Assembly (NCBI GenBank): GCA_947095535.1
Contig: OX352773.1
Location: forward strand, 30,773,398-30,837,397
Origin: Poecilobothrus nobilitatus
Lineage: Eukaryota > Arthropoda > Insecta > Diptera > Dolichopodidae
Length of the DNA: 64,000 bases
Direction: 5' to 3'
How positions within the stretch are numbered: position 1 is the stretch's first letter; every line of letters begins with the position of its first letter. Below, in pieces: positions 11,141 through 21,180 of the stretch. The notes under the pieces are model-generated. The model had not been told where the DNA came from. It ran no database searches and saw nothing but the letters and a program-made list of their open reading frames with translations. A program made the translations under genes and the position numbers.

Positions 11141-12790
11141 CATGTTCTAATAAAAAAAAATGTTGGTTGTTAAATTCCCTTTTTTTTCTACAGATTTTAA
11201 AGGGCGCATATTTAATGATTTAATAAATGTTTTTCCTTTTGTTTTTTAAAAATGTTTAATACACCTTTTTCGTCTAAGAAAGATATGGTTTTATATATGA
11301 TATTAACATTCTCTGTCATCGGGAAATTTTTTAATCAACGTCTCAAATTGATATCTTTAGAAAACCAAGTGTCATTATGGCTTAAAATTTCTCGGATTAC
11401 CTTGTGTCAAATCAACAAACCATGCTAAAAAATCAAGATTAATCAAAGAATATACAAAAAAATGATTAGGTAGAAATGATGATGTAAATATGGTCGGAAA
11501 CGGCCAAAAATTACAATATAAGAAATTTTACTAATAGAAATTTTTTCATCAGTTGGCAAAAACGAGGAATAAATTAAAAAGTTAAAAATATTACTTTTTA
11601 TGTATAGGTATATTTAAAATTGTTTTTAACCCGCATGTTAAAAGTTATGACATGATGACTAAACTTAGAGGTTAAAATAAATTTATTTAATAAAGTTTGA
11701 ATAAAATCTATAATCTCTGATAAAAAAAAAAAATAAATATAAAAAAAATATTAAGAAATTAGATTTCAGACTATTAAAATAAAGTTACTAGGTATATGTA
11801 CATATATAATAAATCATACCCAAATGAATTGAATTTTACACTAAACATGTACTACAGTAATAAATCTTTAAATTTATTATGTAATCTTATTTCTTTTTTT
11901 TTTTTTCTTTTTTGTTTTTCGTTTAATATTTCAATATGTCCATATTTTAATCCTAATTTTATTTAAAGACAAATGGTTATATGAAAATTATCAGAAGTAT
12001 AAGGAAATTGTATGCATATAAAATGGAAAAAAAAAAAATTGAATGAATATTGCAAAAATCGTGATATATCTAAAGGTGTGTTTTGCAGCAAAAAAAAAAA
12101 TTGAAATCCAGTATCCAAAATTTTCATATAAAAAGAAAAGATCAATTAAAATAAAACTATGAGACTTACCCTAAAACTTTTTTTTGTTTTTTTTTTTTGT
12201 CAATTTTAAAATATTCGAATTCAAAATCGAGTTTCAAAATTTTATATGTCATGATTTTTGCAAAAAAAACCAAAAAAACAATAAAACAAAACAAAAAACA
12301 AAAAGGAAATATAGAAATAAAATACTGACCAATAAATTTTGAAATTTTAAAACTATATCAAGTTTCCAAAAGTTAAAAGTTTTGCTTACATTAAACAAAA
12401 AAAACAATTTTGTTATAAAAAGTTTTACCATTTTTGAATTTTGAGTGTTTTATTTAAATTGTTATTTCCATACAAGAATTATTTAAAAACAAAGACTCAA
12501 CAATCAGATTTTGGCGATTGTTTACTCTAGAACAAAGTCTTTACACTTAAGAATATAAAGGTATATCCTATAGTTTTTAAGAAAATACCTACAAATATAA
12601 GACTTGGAGAAGTACGAAATAATGTTTTTGAAGACATGATTTTCGAAGATAACAGAAGAGTTACAAAAACGTTTAAAATTTTAGAATACTTATTACGTAA
12701 GCAAAGAGAACCGACTCCAGTTAAATTTGCATAGCAGGTTTTACAAGAATAATTGCTTAAAGCAAAAGTATTCTTCCGTTTAAATATACC
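11141..12790. other. AT-rich DNA, no gene
   Basis: Long A/T tracts, with open frames at 11963-12145 and 12249-12431 that are Phe/Leu artefacts of T runs on the minus strand. No transposon coding sequence or structural RNA is recognised. Confidence 0.5.
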
Positions 12791-12794
12791 GTTT

Positions 12795-13040
12795 TATTTT
12801 TAAAGTAATTTTTTTCAGGAGAGTAGGCGGAAATCTCGGAAGACACCACTGAGATCAATGTGCGAATTCTTTTTGATACGGTGTTGGACTTGAACAATAA
12901 CTAAATAGTACCATTGTCTTAAACTAAACCTTAGGTTAAAAGCTATATGGTACAATCTATTTGTATATGTCTTGGAAATTTTTGAAAATATAAATAAAAG
13001 AAATTGGAAAATATAGGAAGTTACCGGATGTTGATAATGA
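12795..13040 (-). mobile_element. LINE 3' end, third copy (minus strand)
   Basis: Aligns in the same orientation with 7525-7760. Shared blocks are AATCTCG/AAATCTCGGAAGACACC, GAGATCAAT then CGAATTCT, TTGGACTTgAAC, CTTAGGTTA, TGGTACAAT, and GAAATTGGAAAATATAGGAA then GTTACCGGATGTTG. The A-rich terminus, read on the minus strand, follows CCTACTCTCC. No reverse transcriptase is recognised upstream on the minus strand; repeat X occupies that side (13060-13200). Confidence 0.65.
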
Positions 13041-13059
13041 TTAATGAATTCTTGTATAA

Positions 13060-13200
13060 GATAATAGATGGGGTAAAAATAAAAGAAACGTTTTATATAG
13101 TCTTGTACAATAGCTACAGCCGATTAATCAACGGCTTAGTGAAATTAGTGATCAACGAAACTGAAGCTTAGTCCAATATAAATAATAAATGACTTAGTGG
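13060..13200 (+). repeat. Dispersed repeat X, copy 2
   Basis: Partner of 9020-9190. The common core is TTGTACAATAGCTACAG, then GATTAATCAACGGCTTAGTG. There is no coding content. It abuts the third LINE 3' end copy, which may mean a composite insertion, but the relative orientation differs from the 9-kb locus. Confidence 0.4.
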
Positions 13201-15122
13201 ATGCCCTATACTCCTCATTCGAGTGGCAAAGAAAAAATAAATAAAACCGGATGTTTGTAGTATTTTTTAGAGGAATAAATTTTTTAAAGTTTGGATGGTA
13301 CAACACTCCTTAATTGGAATTTTCATTGATATAAATATAAAAGAATTATTTAAATCATATAGCACCGACTACATGTTATCCATTTGTTTGGTAGAGACTA
13401 TTTAAATTGTTTCATAACATCTATGATTTGTTACTCTATGGATGCTCTAATTTCATATTGAGCTCAGCTACCATCGATGTTTCATATATACTTGTACATA
13501 TATATTTTTCTAATATACATATATATATAATTTAAAAATTACTTTTAATTATTATGAACTTATTTTTATGAAATATAACAGTTAATATTATTTTTCTTTT
13601 ATTTATTATATTTACCTACAACGCATTTTAACATAAAATGATTTCTTTTCAACAGTTTTAATATTTTTTTTTTTTTATGCATTTTCATTATTCTTCTGTT
13701 CAATTGAAATTGGATTGAATGTTTTTTTTTTTTTTTGAAGTTGACTAACGGTTTCTTTTTTTTTTTTGGTTTTTTATTTTGTAGTACACTTTAATTCCTG
13801 AGGTATAAAATGATTTTGCAAAATTAAAAAGAAAACAAAATTTATTTCTTCGCGGCTTCTCTAGTTTGGTTTTCTTTTTTTTGTTTTATTTTTGTAGTCA
13901 CAAATCCAATACAAAAACTTTTCTGGTCATGATTCATGGTTTACAAGATTTTAATTGTAAATTTTTAAAAACTCTTTTTAAGTAAAAGTTTTTTCTTTTT
14001 TTTTCCTATCACGTTTTTGTTTTGTTTTGTTTTTTTGATTTAGCTATTATTTACAACATATTTCGTCGAAAAACATATTATCATAAATTTTCAATCTATA
14101 GATACATTTTATGCAAGGTAAGAAGAGGGCAAAATAAAGACAAGAATAGATAAGTAAAAGATCGCGCAAGACAAAAATTGAAAAAAAAAAAAAAAAATCA
14201 AATCAATCTGTATATAAATCGATAATACAATGTATGTATGTATTAAAGTATGTATATATAATTTTGCAAAATATCTAACTTTCTTTACAAAAACAAATAA
14301 CCTTTCGACAAAAATACAATAAAATACAATTTAATTTTAATGTATAGATGATATTATATAGATAATCTTTTGTATTGATCATTATCATTAAATTATATGA
14401 ATATAATATATAGGTAACTATTTAAATTCGATATAAATATGTATCTATAGATATGTGGTGTGGACCTATATTTTTTTTTTTTTAATACAAATTCATTTTT
14501 CATATATGGTTATTATTAAATTCTTTTAATTATTTCTATACATAACAGTTAATATATGAAATTTAATTAACTATTTTTTTTTTTAACATTATTTTTAATT
14601 TTATAGTTGAATAATAAATCAAAAATAAAAGTGTACTTTAAAAAAAAACATAGCAAAATTATGTTGCAAAATAAAATTTTTCAATTAAATTTCTCAAAGA
14701 CAGATTCTTATAATATTTTCGCTTTTCTTTCGCTTTCACTTTTTTTTCGCTTTAATTATCTTATTAATTTTATTCTTTAAGTTGCATTAAAAATTTTGAT
14801 GCCCTTTCTAGTCGTTCAGTTGAAAGTTATCTTGTGAAATTAAATTTTTATCATTGGTAGATCTTTAGTTAATATTTTAACTTTGTAAGATCTTTAAATA
14901 TGATTTTAACTTTTAAGATTAATATTTTGTAATGGTAATTGAGAATTTTGAGCTCTATTCTACCTTTTCTATTTGAACTTCGTATTGTAAATATTACAAT
15001 TTAACTTTATTTATTGAAAACTTTTCAAAATTTATGATTTTGAACTATAAGCAAGGTATAACAGTCAGTTTCTTCATAATTGAAAATTGAAAATTGTAAA
15101 CATTTTGAACAAAAGTATATGG
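13201..15122. other. AT-rich T-tract DNA, no gene
   Basis: Dense T runs (13660-14040) and TATA microsatellites. A short direct repeat of the word TTCGCTTT lies at 14718-14752. No ORF or RNA gene is supportable. Confidence 0.5.
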
Positions 15123-15133
15123 TATACTTCTTT

Positions 15134-15327
15134 TGTTTCTTTAATGCATTTCTCTGCCACATATATGTGAATAAGAAATTACACAGCCTTTCCTGTTCAG
15201 GCATGGCTGTAAATGTCGTAAGGGTGAATAACTCTTACGACGTGTGTGGGATTCGAACCAACACTTCCTCGGTGTTTACAGCGTATTTTATACGCTTTTA
15301 CCCACTAGGCCACCGAGGCCCTTATAT
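15134..15327 (-). mobile_element. tRNA-derived SINE, copy B
   Basis: Minus-strand member of the SINE family. The reverse complement of GGATTCGAACC at 15249-15259 is a perfect B box, and CCCACTAGGCCA at 15301-15312 is the reverse-complemented A box. The body has the same order as the other copies: GCAGAGAAATGCA-like tail block (15142-15160), TTTCCTG-like block, ACAGCCATGCC, CTTACGACATTTACA. The sequence tatacttcttt flanks both sides (15123-15133 and 15328-15338), a probable 11-bp target-site duplication. The 86-codon open frame at 15080-15340 reads through this element and is not a gene. Confidence 0.88.
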
Positions 15328-15385
15328 TATACTTCTTTAAATACCACTTATTAAAATAAGCATTTTTCACATACATATTATAAGC

Positions 15386-17040
15386 TGGAGCCCATCAAGC
15401 TTCATTAAGTTACTTGAAAATCACGCTTTACGTCCAATTGGCGATCCTATTATTTGTATGAGGTTTATTTCTCCTAACACTGGTCGAAATATAGATAAGT
15501 ATTATCTTTATGTATTAGATATCTTGTAGATAATAAATAAAATGTTCTAAAGAACGAAAATTAATAACGTTTCTCTTTAGACAATTCCAACACAACAGTA
15601 GCACATCATGGAAATTTATATGTGATTTAAACCGATTATACGGAAACTCATTTATTGTTGAGAACTTCTAAAATGCCGTATATATTTCCCATCCAAAGCG
15701 TTCCCATTCGTTAGATAAGGCGCATTATATAATTTGTAACTTTTTAAAAAGAATCTCTTACAGCTTAACTTCCTTTCAGTTCCTTCCAATTATTTTTCTA
15801 AACCTACAGGTTGGGTCACGTAAAAAAAAAACCTTGTCATATATCATAACTTAAAAGGTATTTTTTTCTTTAGCTTATTTGTTCAAAAAACTGAATGGAA
15901 CCATAGTTAAACTTTCTGCTCTTTTAAGCGGGCTTTTGAAACCATCGATCGCTGCATATTGGACAAATGAAAATAATATGGGTTCCATGGGTAGGAATAC
16001 AAATGGTTTGAATCTTATTTATTAGGTCGAACACAAAAAGTAAAAGTTAATATGATATTACATCTAGCAGAAAATCAATTAATATAGGAGTTCCGCAAGG
16101 TTCGGTTTTGGAAGTTATACTGTTTCTAATGTATATTAATGATATTTTCGTATTATATTAAAGTATTGCAAAATTCCATTGTTCGCTGATGACTGTTTAA
16201 TTTATGTTAGTGGAAGATATGTACCTTAATTAACTTTTAAACTAAATCAAGATTTAGAAAGCATCTACAGCTGGTTAAATATGAATAAACTAAAATTAAA
16301 TGTAACAAAAACTAAAAGTATTATTATGAATTCGACATCAGAAATTAATTTAAATGTCAATGGAGAGAAAATTGAAGTTGTATCATACATAAAATATCTT
16401 GGACTTATCATAGGCAATTAATTGAACTTTGAGCACCACTAAAATACAACCTGTGCAAAAATTTCAAAAAAGACAGGCTTCCTAAGAAGTTTACTAAAAA
16501 ATAGTCTGAGTAAATCAACAGCATTGATGTTATATAATGCGCTAGTGTTACCACACTATGATTATTACTCGACAATTTTTTCGTGTTCAGAAGTAATGAA
16601 GCCAAAGCTTCAGGTCTTACAAAACAAGGGTATGAGAGTCATTCTTAAATGTGATAGATACACCAACCGCGGTATAACAGATGTTGTAAATTTCGAACTG
16701 GATGACTGTGAGACAAAGAATTGTTTTTCAAGTATTAATTTTCGAATTTAAAATAAAAGATAATCTTTATACCGGTGCGATAAGGATCGGGAATGTTAAA
16801 ATTGCTCCTCCGTTTGTAACACCTCGAAATAAATTTTTACCTTGCAAATTTACACCTTGCAAATTTTTAACCAGCTACCAAATTCAATCAAAGTGCAGTC
16901 AAACGTTAGCAGATTTATAAGAGCAATGCCTGAATTTATTAAGCAAAATTTTTAAGCAAAAAAATATTAAATTAGTATAGTAATTATGTTTTCTTTTATA
17001 TTAAAAGTTTTTTTTAAAAACTAATAAATAAATAAATCAA
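15386..17040 (+). mobile_element. 5'-truncated CR1/Jockey-like LINE
   Basis: A plus-strand non-LTR retrotransposon remnant. Reverse transcriptase motifs run from about 15923 to 16920 and a 3' tail of the (AATA)n type follows (CTAATAAATAAATAAATCAA, 17021-17040). Possible additional pol pieces lie upstream: SWSPSSFIKLLENHALRPI at about 15386-15445 resembles the segment ahead of the catalytic core (S..GWDGIS..ilK), and SSTSWKFICDLNRLYG at about 15596-15645 resembles the endonuclease-RT linker. Their order looks swapped relative to a normal element, so I include them cautiously. The element has many stops and frame changes. The MITE-arm-like sequence at 17046 abuts the tail. Confidence 0.82.
15923..16920 (+). 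pseudogene. Broken LINE reverse transcriptase
   Basis: Reverse transcriptase of a non-LTR element, which in life copies element RNA at a nicked target. Motifs in order: FKRAFETIDR with YGFHG and WFESYLLGRTQKVKVN (about 15923-16050), GVPQGSVL (about 16090, different frame), YIND, then the catalytic FADDCLIYV (about 16180-16210, third frame), WLNMNKLKLN (about 16273), YIKYLGLIIGN (about 16387), FLRSLLKNSLSKSTALMLYN with ALVLPHYDYYSTIF (16480-16580), and VLQNKGMRVIL. After a further frame change near 16700 comes MTVRQRIVFQVLIFEFK, typical of CR1/Jockey-like C-termini. The catalytic FADD is intact, but stops and frameshifts make the gene dead. An endonuclease domain is not recognised. Confidence 0.88.
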
Positions 17041-17045
17041 TAAAT

Positions 17046-17087
17046 GAGATTTCAGTTTAAGCTCAGTTTTATGTACATTTGGACCCA
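17046..17087 (+). repeat. Solo arm like the 2.5-kb foldback element
   Basis: GAGATTTCAGTTTAAGCTCA followed by GTTTTATGTACATTTGGACC parallels the right arm at 2612-2653 (ACATTTGAGTTCAATCTCAG, then TTTTGATGCATTTGACCCA). No partner arm is seen nearby. It begins six bases after the LINE tail, so the LINE may have inserted into this element and separated it from the rest. Confidence 0.4.
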
Positions 17088-18265
17088 TAGTTTTAGCATT
17101 TTTCTATCTGATCTATACAAATTTTAATACAAATAAAAGATTTTTTATATTATGCTGTATAAGATTTTATAAAACTAATTTAAAATTAACTTTTTTCGAA
17201 ATAACTGTAAATGTATGAAATTATATTAATTTAATGTAGTTAAATTATTTTTAAAAGCAAAAGCTGTTTTAATACAATGTTTTAAACCAGTTTTTTTTTT
17301 TTTATTTTTTTGTTTCCTTTTAATTTTTTCATATCATATTGATTTGCTTGCATAATTGTATTAAATTTCGATTAATATTTTTTATTTAATAAAAAAAATA
17401 CTTTACAATTTTAATCAATTTAAAAAAAAAAAAAAAATTATTTTCATGGTTTATCAGTTACAGTTGCTTTTATATTAAAATATTGAAAATTAAACCATGT
17501 TAATTATATATTTTATTTTCATAACCCCCTTTTTACAAAATTATAAAATTACTTTTTTATTACAGGTATATTTATTTTATATATATAATATACATATATG
17601 TATATATAAAAAAATTTTAAAAAATTGATCAGCCATCAATTCCTAACCTATAAACTTAATTCACGGTTTATTTTGTTACCTGCTATTGACCTTTATATAA
17701 ACTGTTTATATGGATACATATGTATGTATTTTACTGATCTTCTCTCACTTCAGTAGGTTTTTTTTTTTTTTAAATTTAAAAATTTAATTTAAAAACTAAA
17801 TATTAATAGGTAAATAAAATTTTGATAATTTAAATATTTATTTTTTAATTTTTTTTTGTTAATTTCAAGTTTTTATTACTTATATTTAATTTTTTAATTT
17901 ATCGTGAACTTGGACCTGAAAATAAAAAATAAAAAACAAAACAAACAAAAAAAATAAATTTCCCAGTTCAGAATTTTTAATATCCAACAATAAAAACCAT
18001 TTTTTTGTTTTTTTTAGACAAGTTAGTTAAAAAAAATTATAGATAAACAACAAAACAGATCTAGTTGACAAGGTTATGTTGCATATAACATTAGTACAAT
18101 ATTGTTTTTGTAATTAGATAATAAAAAGAATTAAATTCTAGTTTTAAATAATAAGCGCAGTACATGAAAAATCAAAGGTTTTTAAAGCCGCACATTTTCC
18201 AAAAGATAATAAAAACAGTTAATTGAATATATTATGACTTTCTCCAAAATGTTTGTACATTTTTT
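17088..18265. other. AT-rich DNA, no gene
   Basis: Homopolymer-rich with TATA microsatellites near 17580-17610. TTTTTTATTACAG directly followed by GTATAT at 17553-17571 is a second, weaker AG|GT ratchet-like site. No coding signal. Confidence 0.45.
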
Positions 18266-18267
18266 TT

Positions 18268-18435
18268 TTAGTTCATTTCCCTGCCATATAAATGTCACAA
18301 GGAAACACATTCTTTTAATTTCAGGCGTGACTGTAAATGTTGAATGGGGTAATTATACTTACGGGATTCGAATCCACTTACGGAATTAGAACGTATTTTA
18401 TACGCTCTTATCCACTAGACAACGGTGGCGGGGCT
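18268..18435 (-). mobile_element. tRNA-derived SINE, copy C (diverged)
   Basis: Minus-strand SINE copy, more diverged than the others. GGATTCGAATCC at 18364-18375 retains the B-box core, and TCCACTAGACAACGGTGGCG at 18411-18430 is the decayed A-box/head. The body keeps GTTCATTTCCCTGCCATATA, AATGTCACAAGGAAA and GGCGTGACTGTAAATGT. Flanks share TACATTTTTTTT (left about 18256, right about 18443), a possible decayed target-site duplication. This is probably an older insertion. Confidence 0.78.
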
Positions 18436-18539
18436 GCTTTTTATACATTTTTTTAGAAAATTGTATATAAAAAAAAAAAAATGTGAAAAATCAAAAGACA
18501 CTTTACTTCTTTTTTAATTGAACCTTATACAATTAAGCA

Positions 18540-19100
18540 AAGTTAAAGCAGGTGTCTAAATTACAGTTGTCTAAAAATAGAAAATTTTCAATTTTTGACT
18601 CATAATAGAACTTGAACAGGGTGAAGTAAACAAAAAATTTATCAAAGTAACTTATGTTGATTCTGAAAGTTCTTTACGGTTCTAATTAAAAGCTTATATT
18701 GGAGACATAAAGAAAGTAAAATTTTGCAAAATTTTGTTTTTATATAACGGTTAAAGTTAAATTACAAAAATATATAATAAATTATATAATATATAATTTT
18801 CACATTGATTTATAAGGTTATAAAGATTAAAAAAAAAAACTTAAGATATACAAAATTCAAATTACGACTTTTTTTCAATTTTGAGAGGCTGATCTTATGA
18901 GTTTGGCTATATAAAAACATTGTTCCACAACATTAAGTTTTTTAAGAGATCTATTAACATATAGTTAAAATGTTATTGTTCTATCTTAAATAACGGTGTA
19001 GAAATTTTATAAACAGAGGAACGAACGAACGAATGAACGGTCAAAGTGAAAGAATTACTTTTTTGAAAAATATGCTAAAAAAAATTTTGGAGAACCGGAA
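18540..19100 (+). repeat. Dispersed 500-bp repeat Y, copy 1
   Basis: Aligns along its length with 32545-33045. Matching landmarks in order: GCAGGTGT near the left end, AATAGA(A/G)AATTTTCA, ATAACGGT, TTCCACAA, AAGTTTTTT, TAACGGTGTAGAA(A/G)TTT, AAACA then ACGAA/GACGGATGAACA, CGGTCAAAGTGAAAGAATTA (CGGACAGAGTGAAACTAATA in copy 2), and AAAATATGCTAAAAAA. It has no coding frame. The family is unknown to me; the ordered matches and same orientation argue for a transposon-derived repeat. Confidence 0.6.
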
Positions 19101-20530
19101 CAAAATTTTATATGTAAGAATCTTTAAAATAAAAAATTGTATATACATCTGTATATACATATATATTTATGAGTTTTGCGTTTATTCGCAACGATTATTT
19201 TTTTACATTTTTTTTTTTTCTAAGCCACGTCTATAGATTTATTATCTAAGATTATTTGGGGTAATATTAAAAATAATTAAAGATTCTTTAACTTTTGGTA
19301 GAAAGATGCCGGTTTTATGTTTTTTTTTTTTGTGTGTTTTCAGTGCCAATAATATAAAAATATAAATTAATTAAAATTTACATATGTATATTAAAAAATA
19401 TTTGGCAACTAATAATTAATTATTTTTTTTTTTTTTTATTGTATATAATATATAAAATTGTCATCTTATAGATATTATATATGTATAAACAAAACAAAGA
19501 AAAAAAAATTAATATGAATATCTTATAATTTATGAAAATAAAGTATAAAATAAGAATTTAAGAAGAGTTTTTTTTTTTTATTTAGAAATGATGACCAATA
19601 AGTCGGACTATAAAAAGAATACCACCTTTACAAAATGAATTTTTTTTTTGCTTGCTTACTTGCTTTTATTTTTCAATAAAACCCACATACAATTTATAAA
19701 TTTATCTTATTAATAACAAATACATTTCCTAATTTATTTATTTTTTTGTTTTTTTTACTTTAAAGTTGTATGATTCAAATATTCAAGTTCAATAAAATAG
19801 AATACTAGGTATATGTCTTAAACTTATCCAAATTAGTAAAAAAAGATACTTTTATACGCAATTACAGTTATTTGATTTTAAATCAATATTGTGAATAAAT
19901 TATATGACTATACTTTTTTTAATAATTTTCAAGTTCTTTTTTGTATTCCCAATAATTCCATCTAAAGTTATTAAGTACAAGAATTATATCAGCATTTAGT
20001 CATACAGAAAAGGTTTATTTCTTTGGTTTGTATATAATGTTTGGTTGAAAATTTAAAAATCGAAAGATTTTCTAGAACATTTTTTATTTTATAAAATAAG
20101 TTTAAATATATATAAGTATGATTTTACAAATATTGATTTAAAGATATTTAGTAATTTTATTTGCAATATTCGTCTAGAATATACACTCATTCTTTGTTTA
20201 TTTTCTTATACATATAAAATAAAGAATCTTTAAAAATAATGGAAAATTCTGTAGATATTATGTATTGCAAATAATATAGTTTTAAAGTTAAAGTTCATGA
20301 ACATTATTTATAAAGCGTTTTAATCCCAGTTAATTATACGTATAGTATAATATGATGAGTGATTTTTACAACTGTTTTTCATTGATACGGTTATTGTATC
20401 AACAATCAACCGATTGTTTAACTAAAAATATTATTAGATCCAAAATCAAAATTATTAATTTCATCAATTCTTGACATAAAATTGTAATATTCTAAAATTA
20501 CTTCTTAAATCATTTTTAAAAATAAAAAAT
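19101..20530. other. AT-rich DNA, no gene
   Basis: Microsatellite-like TATACAT stretches (19140-19170) and T runs; no open frame with a recognisable domain and no RNA gene. Confidence 0.5.
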
Positions 20531-20569
20531 ACCTGTAGCTATATTAGAGTTGTAAATGAGCAAATTCAA

Positions 20570-21180
20570 ATGCGATAAACAACTCAAAACTTAACTCAAA
20601 TAATGAGTTAACTTATATTTTGAGCGATACACATGAACTCATACGTTGAGTTAACTTAAATGTTGAGTAGATATAGCTCTAATGTGAACTAAATAATCAC
20701 TCCACAGACGCATTGCTGCAGGTAGGTAAAGCCATGTTGTTTTCTGTAAAATGATTTTTTATAGACTGAAAATATTTATTTTTTAAAACATAAGTTTTTA
20801 TTTATTTAGAAATTTTACTCCAAATATACTTTATAACCACTGCATGATTTTATTTTGATCTTTATCGTTTGAATCCCAAAAAGATTGTGGTTTATTATAA
20901 ATTAAAAATAATTAAATAAATTATTAAATATTAATTAAAACAAAATTCAATTAATTTGAACTGATTTGAGTCACGCTCATCTAAATTTTAAAACAAATTT
21001 TAGTTAGCTTACACTGAAGCGTTAGATAAAGTATTTTGCTCAAAGTATGAGTCAGCTAAATATTTCAGATATCAAAAAAGGGTGAGCTCATATGTATTGC
21101 TCAAAAAATGGGCTAATTCTACATTTGAGTAGAGGGACATGTTGAGTTGAAATTTGAGCTTTTCATAATCTTGTGGACCT
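20570..21180. mobile_element. Inverted-repeat element rich in TTGAGT/ACTCAA
   Basis: The segment 20608-20645 (TTAACTTATATTTTGAGCGA, then TACACATGAACTCATAC) matches the reverse complement of 21080-21116 (TTAGCCCATTTTTTGAGCAA, then TACATATGAGCTCACCC). Between and around these arms the words TTGAGTTAACTTAA, ACTCAAA, GCTCAAAGTATGAGTCAGCT and ACATTTGAGTAGAGG recur. This suggests an old foldback element of about 600 bp, possibly related to the ACTCAAAT arms at 2.5 kb. There is no coding content. Borders are approximate. Confidence 0.5.

Noticed and set aside
15080..15340. 86-codon plus-strand frame
   Set aside because: Reads through SINE copy B in antisense; the CGIRTN-like segment is the reverse-complemented B box region.
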